Shown here: positions 62,102 to 64,000 of the stretch, piece after piece
How positions within the stretch are numbered: position 1 is the stretch's first letter
How the letters are laid out: every line of letters starts with the position of its first letter
Assembly: GCF_003054285.1 (NCBI RefSeq)
Contig: NZ_QBKS01000001.1
Location: 1,736,001 to 1,800,000 of the forward strand
Length of the DNA stretch: 64,000 bases
Origin: Litoreibacter ponti
Lineage (GTDB): Bacteria; Pseudomonadota; Alphaproteobacteria; Rhodobacterales; Rhodobacteraceae
Direction of reading: 5' to 3'
Notes under the pieces: model-generated
Databases searched by the model: none
Seen by the model: only the letters and a program-made list of their open reading frames with translations
Told to the model about the DNA's origin: nothing
Translations under genes and position numbers: made by a program

Positions 62102-62949
62102 GCGCTCTCCAGCAGTTTGATGGCGTCCGCCTTGGCCAGCAGCCGCGTTGCCGTCTCAACATGCAGGTTTTCCACGATTTTGCCATCCACAACTGCCACG
62201 CCCTGCCCATCGGCCTTGGCTTGCGCATACGCGTCGATCTGGCGGCGGGCGAGGTCCAGCTCCTCCTCGCTCGGCCCAAAGACCTCGTTGGCGATAGCCA
62301 CCTGCGCCGGGTGGATCAGCGTTTTGCCGTCAAATCCCATGTCCCGGCCCTCTTCGCATTCGGCGCGCAGCCCGTCCTCGTCCTTGAACGCGTTGTAAAC
62401 GCCGTCAACGCAGACCAGCCCCTCGGCCCGGGCGGCCAGCAGGCATAGCTGCAGGCTTGTCATCATCGCTGCGCGTCCGCGCGAGCCCAAATCTTTGGCG
62501 AGGTCATTCGTGCCCATCACGAAGCCTTCCATCTTGGGCGCCGCCGCCAGCTGGGCCGCATTCAGAATGCCGCGCGGCGTCTCCATCATCGCCCAGATCG
62601 TCGTGTCGCCCTTCAACAGTCCCGAAAGCGCCGCAACTTGTGTGGGCTGTTCGACCTTCGGCAGCAGGATCGCGTCGGGCGCGACGTCAATAAAGGTCGC
62701 CACATCATCCGCGCCCCATTCTGTGTCCGCGCCATTGACCCGAACGATGCGTTTGCGCGGACCGTAATCGGTGTCGCGCAGGGTCTGCGCGAGCAGCTCC
62801 CGTGCCGCGACCTTCTCATCCGGGGCGACCGCATCTTCGAGGTCGAAGATGATCGCATCCACCGCAAGGGTCTTGGCCTTTTCCAGCGCACGCGGCTTGG
62901 AGCCGGGGATGTAGAGAACTGAACGATAAGGCTGCGCGACGTTTTGCAT
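62098..62949 (-). CDS. mcl2: (3S)-malyl-CoA thioesterase (Mcl2-type, CitE family)
   Basis: The start at 62949 (MQNVAQPYRSVLYIPGSKPRALE) follows AGGAG at ten bases and fits the 285-residue length of Mcl2; an upstream ATG at 62988 is less well placed. The CitE fold shows AIIFDLEDAVAPDEK, RIVRVNGADTEWGADDV, MMETPRGILNAA and DGKTLIHPAQVAIANEVF. VLYIPGSK and AVVDGKIVENLHV match Mcl2 rather than the lyase Mcl1. Mcl2 hydrolyses (3S)-malyl-CoA to malate, the last step of the ethylmalonyl-CoA route. It heads the mcl2-nnrU-DUF1737-mch operon. Confidence 0.88.
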   Translation of the reverse strand: MQNVAQPYRSVLYIPGSKPRALEKAKTLAVDAIIFDLEDAVAPDEKVAARELLAQTLRDTDYGPRKRIVRVNGADTEWGADDVATFIDVAPDAILLPKVEQPTQVAALSGLLKGDTTIWAMMETPRGILNAAQLAAAPKMEGFVMGTNDLAKDLGSRGRAAMMTSLQLCLLAARAEGLVCVDGVYNAFKDEDGLRAECEEGRDMGFDGKTLIHPAQVAIANEVFGPSEEELDLARRQIDAYAQAKADGQGVAVVDGKIVENLHVETATRLLAKADAIKLLESA

Positions 62950-63284
62950 CGAATCCAACTCCTGTTTTGTAATTTTGTTACTCATCACACCCGTGCTGCC
63001 ACTGCAAGCAATGTTCCGCCGCAGCGCAGAGAAATCCGCCCGCGCGTTGCGGACCGCATCTGAATTATCTCAAGTTTTCAATAAAAAGGAATGAGAAACC
63101 ATGGGCTGCGCACGGCCCGTTAACGCGATCTTGGCGGGTCGCGACGCAGGATTGGCCCCGTTGCGTCAGATGCCCGTCCGAACTGGACGCGAAGCTCAAT
63201 TGACCTGAACGGTTGCATTTCGATCCAACGCCTCTTTGACCCGGCGCGCCAAAGCTGCGCTGCCTTTTGCAAAGGAATGACACT
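62950..63284. promoter_or_regulatory. 335-base gap between mcl2 and the exported-protein gene
   Basis: Divergent promoters are expected here. An A/T-rich segment (TTTTCAATAAAAAGGAATGAG) lies at about 63075-63095. One small candidate gene is listed separately at 63101. I see no tRNA, riboswitch or strong hairpin. Confidence 0.4.
63101..63208 (+). CDS. possible small protein (35 aa)
   Basis: ATG at 63101 follows AAAGGAATGAGAAACC, a plausible ribosome site. The product begins MGCARPVNAILAGRDAGLAP and ends TGREAQLT. It is not hydrophobic and resembles nothing I know. Weak call: the ribosome site is its main support. Confidence 0.25.
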   Translation: MGCARPVNAILAGRDAGLAPLRQMPVRTGREAQLT

Positions 63285-63605
63285 ATGAAGAAGCAACTTT
63301 TCGGACTGTCTTTCGGCTTCGCCGCGCTGCTGATGGCCACGGATATGGCCGCGGCCCAGCAACGCAACATGTGCGCCAAGCGCGAAGTCGTGCTGGAAAA
63401 GCTCACCGGCAAGTACGGCGAGACGCGCCGCTCCATGGGCCTTGCCGCAAATAGCGGAATTGTGGAACTTCACGCCTCCGACAACAGCGGGTCGTGGACG
63501 ATCACCGTGACGCATCCCAATGGCATTACCTGCCTCGTGGCCGCTGGCACAAGTTTCGAAGCGGTGGAAGAAGAACTGCCCGCGTCCCTCGGCGCACCGA
63601 CCTAG
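63285..63605 (+). CDS. small exported protein (106 aa), unknown
   Basis: AAAGGA precedes the ATG at 63285. MKKQLFGLSFGFAALLMATD ending in AAAQ is a signal peptide. The mature domain has two cysteines (RNMCAKRE and GITCLVAAG) and ends EEELPASLGAPT. I know similar small periplasmic proteins in this lineage but no function. Its stop overlaps the convergent TauE gene stop on CTAG. Confidence 0.8.
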   Translation: MKKQLFGLSFGFAALLMATDMAAAQQRNMCAKREVVLEKLTGKYGETRRSMGLAANSGIVELHASDNSGSWTITVTHPNGITCLVAAGTSFEAVEEELPASLGAPT

Positions 63606-64000
63606 ATCAGGCCGTCATAGATCAGCTTGCAGCCGGCACCGACCAGCAGCGCATAGGTGATCTGAAAGAACACGCGTTCCGGCAAAGCCCGGTGCGCGTA
63701 GACCCCGACTGCGACCCCGATCAGCCCCATCGGCGTCATATAGGCGGTGGCTTTAAGGGTCTCCCACGTGAACACGCCAAGAAAGGCGTAAGGCACAGCC
63801 TTCATCGCGTTGATCACCCAGAAAGTGATGACCGCTGTCGCTTGATAGGTCGTCTTGCCGAGCCCCTGTGACAGCAGGAAAATCGCCGTGGGCGGGCCAC
63901 CCGCATGGCTGACGAAGCTGGTAAACCCTGACACCACGCCCGCAATCAGGCCTTGGCGCATGTTGAACCCGGTCTCCTCGACCGCCAGCCAGCCGCGCGA
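63602..64000 (-). CDS. TauE/SafE-family permease, N-terminus off the window
   Basis: The open frame continues to the right edge; 133 residues are visible. GVVSGFTSFVSHAGGPPTAIF is the second-half motif of the family, then three helices to the end. It would export sulfite or a related anion. It differs from the complete TauE protein at 38000. Its stop shares CTAG with the convergent gene. Confidence 0.87.
   Translation of the reverse strand, partial: SRGWLAVEETGFNMRQGLIAGVVSGFTSFVSHAGGPPTAIFLLSQGLGKTTYQATAVITFWVINAMKAVPYAFLGVFTWETLKATAYMTPMGLIGVAVGVYAHRALPERVFFQITYALLVGAGCKLIYDGLI

Noticed and set aside
62098..62949. L-malyl-CoA/beta-methylmalyl-CoA lyase (Mcl1) or citrate lyase beta chain
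   Set aside because: Length and the motifs VLYIPGSK, MMETPRGILNAA and AVVDGKIVENLHV fit Mcl2-type thioesterase better, and no citrate lyase genes are nearby.

Overview
The window is a stretch of alphaproteobacterial chromosome with high GC content and dense genes, most likely from the Roseobacter/Rhodobacteraceae lineage. The evidence is ethylmalonyl-CoA-pathway genes (ccr, ecm, mch and an mcl2-type gene), a SAM/SAH-type riboswitch in front of metK (a class reported mainly from Rhodobacterales), an Irr-type iron control element before an nfuA-like gene, a luxR-luxI pair, and a short dispersed intergenic repeat of a kind I associate with this family. I see no prophage, insertion sequence, CRISPR array, rRNA or tRNA.

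Layout. 1-6960 (minus): a Na+/H+ antiporter followed by six genes with overlapping or near-overlapping ends. Three of the six carry a Rieske [2Fe-2S] domain fused to three different modules: a GltB-type FMN/[3Fe-4S] domain, a ferric-reductase-like cytochrome b membrane domain, and a thiamine-diphosphate enzyme cut by the window start. Three small membrane proteins lie between them. This is the best candidate for an undescribed system. 7219-13173 (minus): metK with its riboswitch, lnt, corC-like, ybeY and a secreted 5'-nucleotidase. 13317-14719 (plus): DUF952 and pyrD. 14765-17003 (minus): a MATE exporter and two hotdog thioesterases. 17137-25870 (plus): two paralogous MerR regulators, an acyl-CoA dehydrogenase, a glutathione transferase, a YidD-like protein with a cysteine-rich tail, thiolase and fadB, which together form a fatty-acid beta-oxidation locus.

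25950-37901: a rhomboid lacking catalytic residues, trpS, a gene whose start appears to be ATA, a glyoxalase-like protein, a branched-chain aminotransferase, a 37-residue membrane protein, rhodanese, a universal stress protein, nfuA-like, tsaB, rimI, and a BMP-type nucleoside ABC importer. 38000-42876: a TauE/SafE exporter with its TIGR02186-type partner, a RecD-like helicase, and luxI/luxR with a small overlapping gene upstream. 43100-49091: ccr, a PlsB-like acyltransferase, a DUF4239 protein and ecm. 49279-52957: deoD, an aldo/keto reductase, membrane proteins and a small lipoprotein.

53019-58428 (minus): sdhC-sdhD-sdhA, then four small exported proteins and an FkbM methyltransferase, then sdhB. 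58606-62949 (minus): a von Willebrand A protein, a methyltransferase, and a coupled mcl2-nnrU-DUF1737-mch operon. The window ends in a small exported protein and a partial TauE/SafE permease.

Together the central metabolic genes describe a cell that oxidises fatty acids to acetyl-CoA and can assimilate acetyl-CoA through the ethylmalonyl-CoA pathway, with succinate dehydrogenase linking to respiration. All functions are inferred from sequence; coordinates and starts were read by eye.
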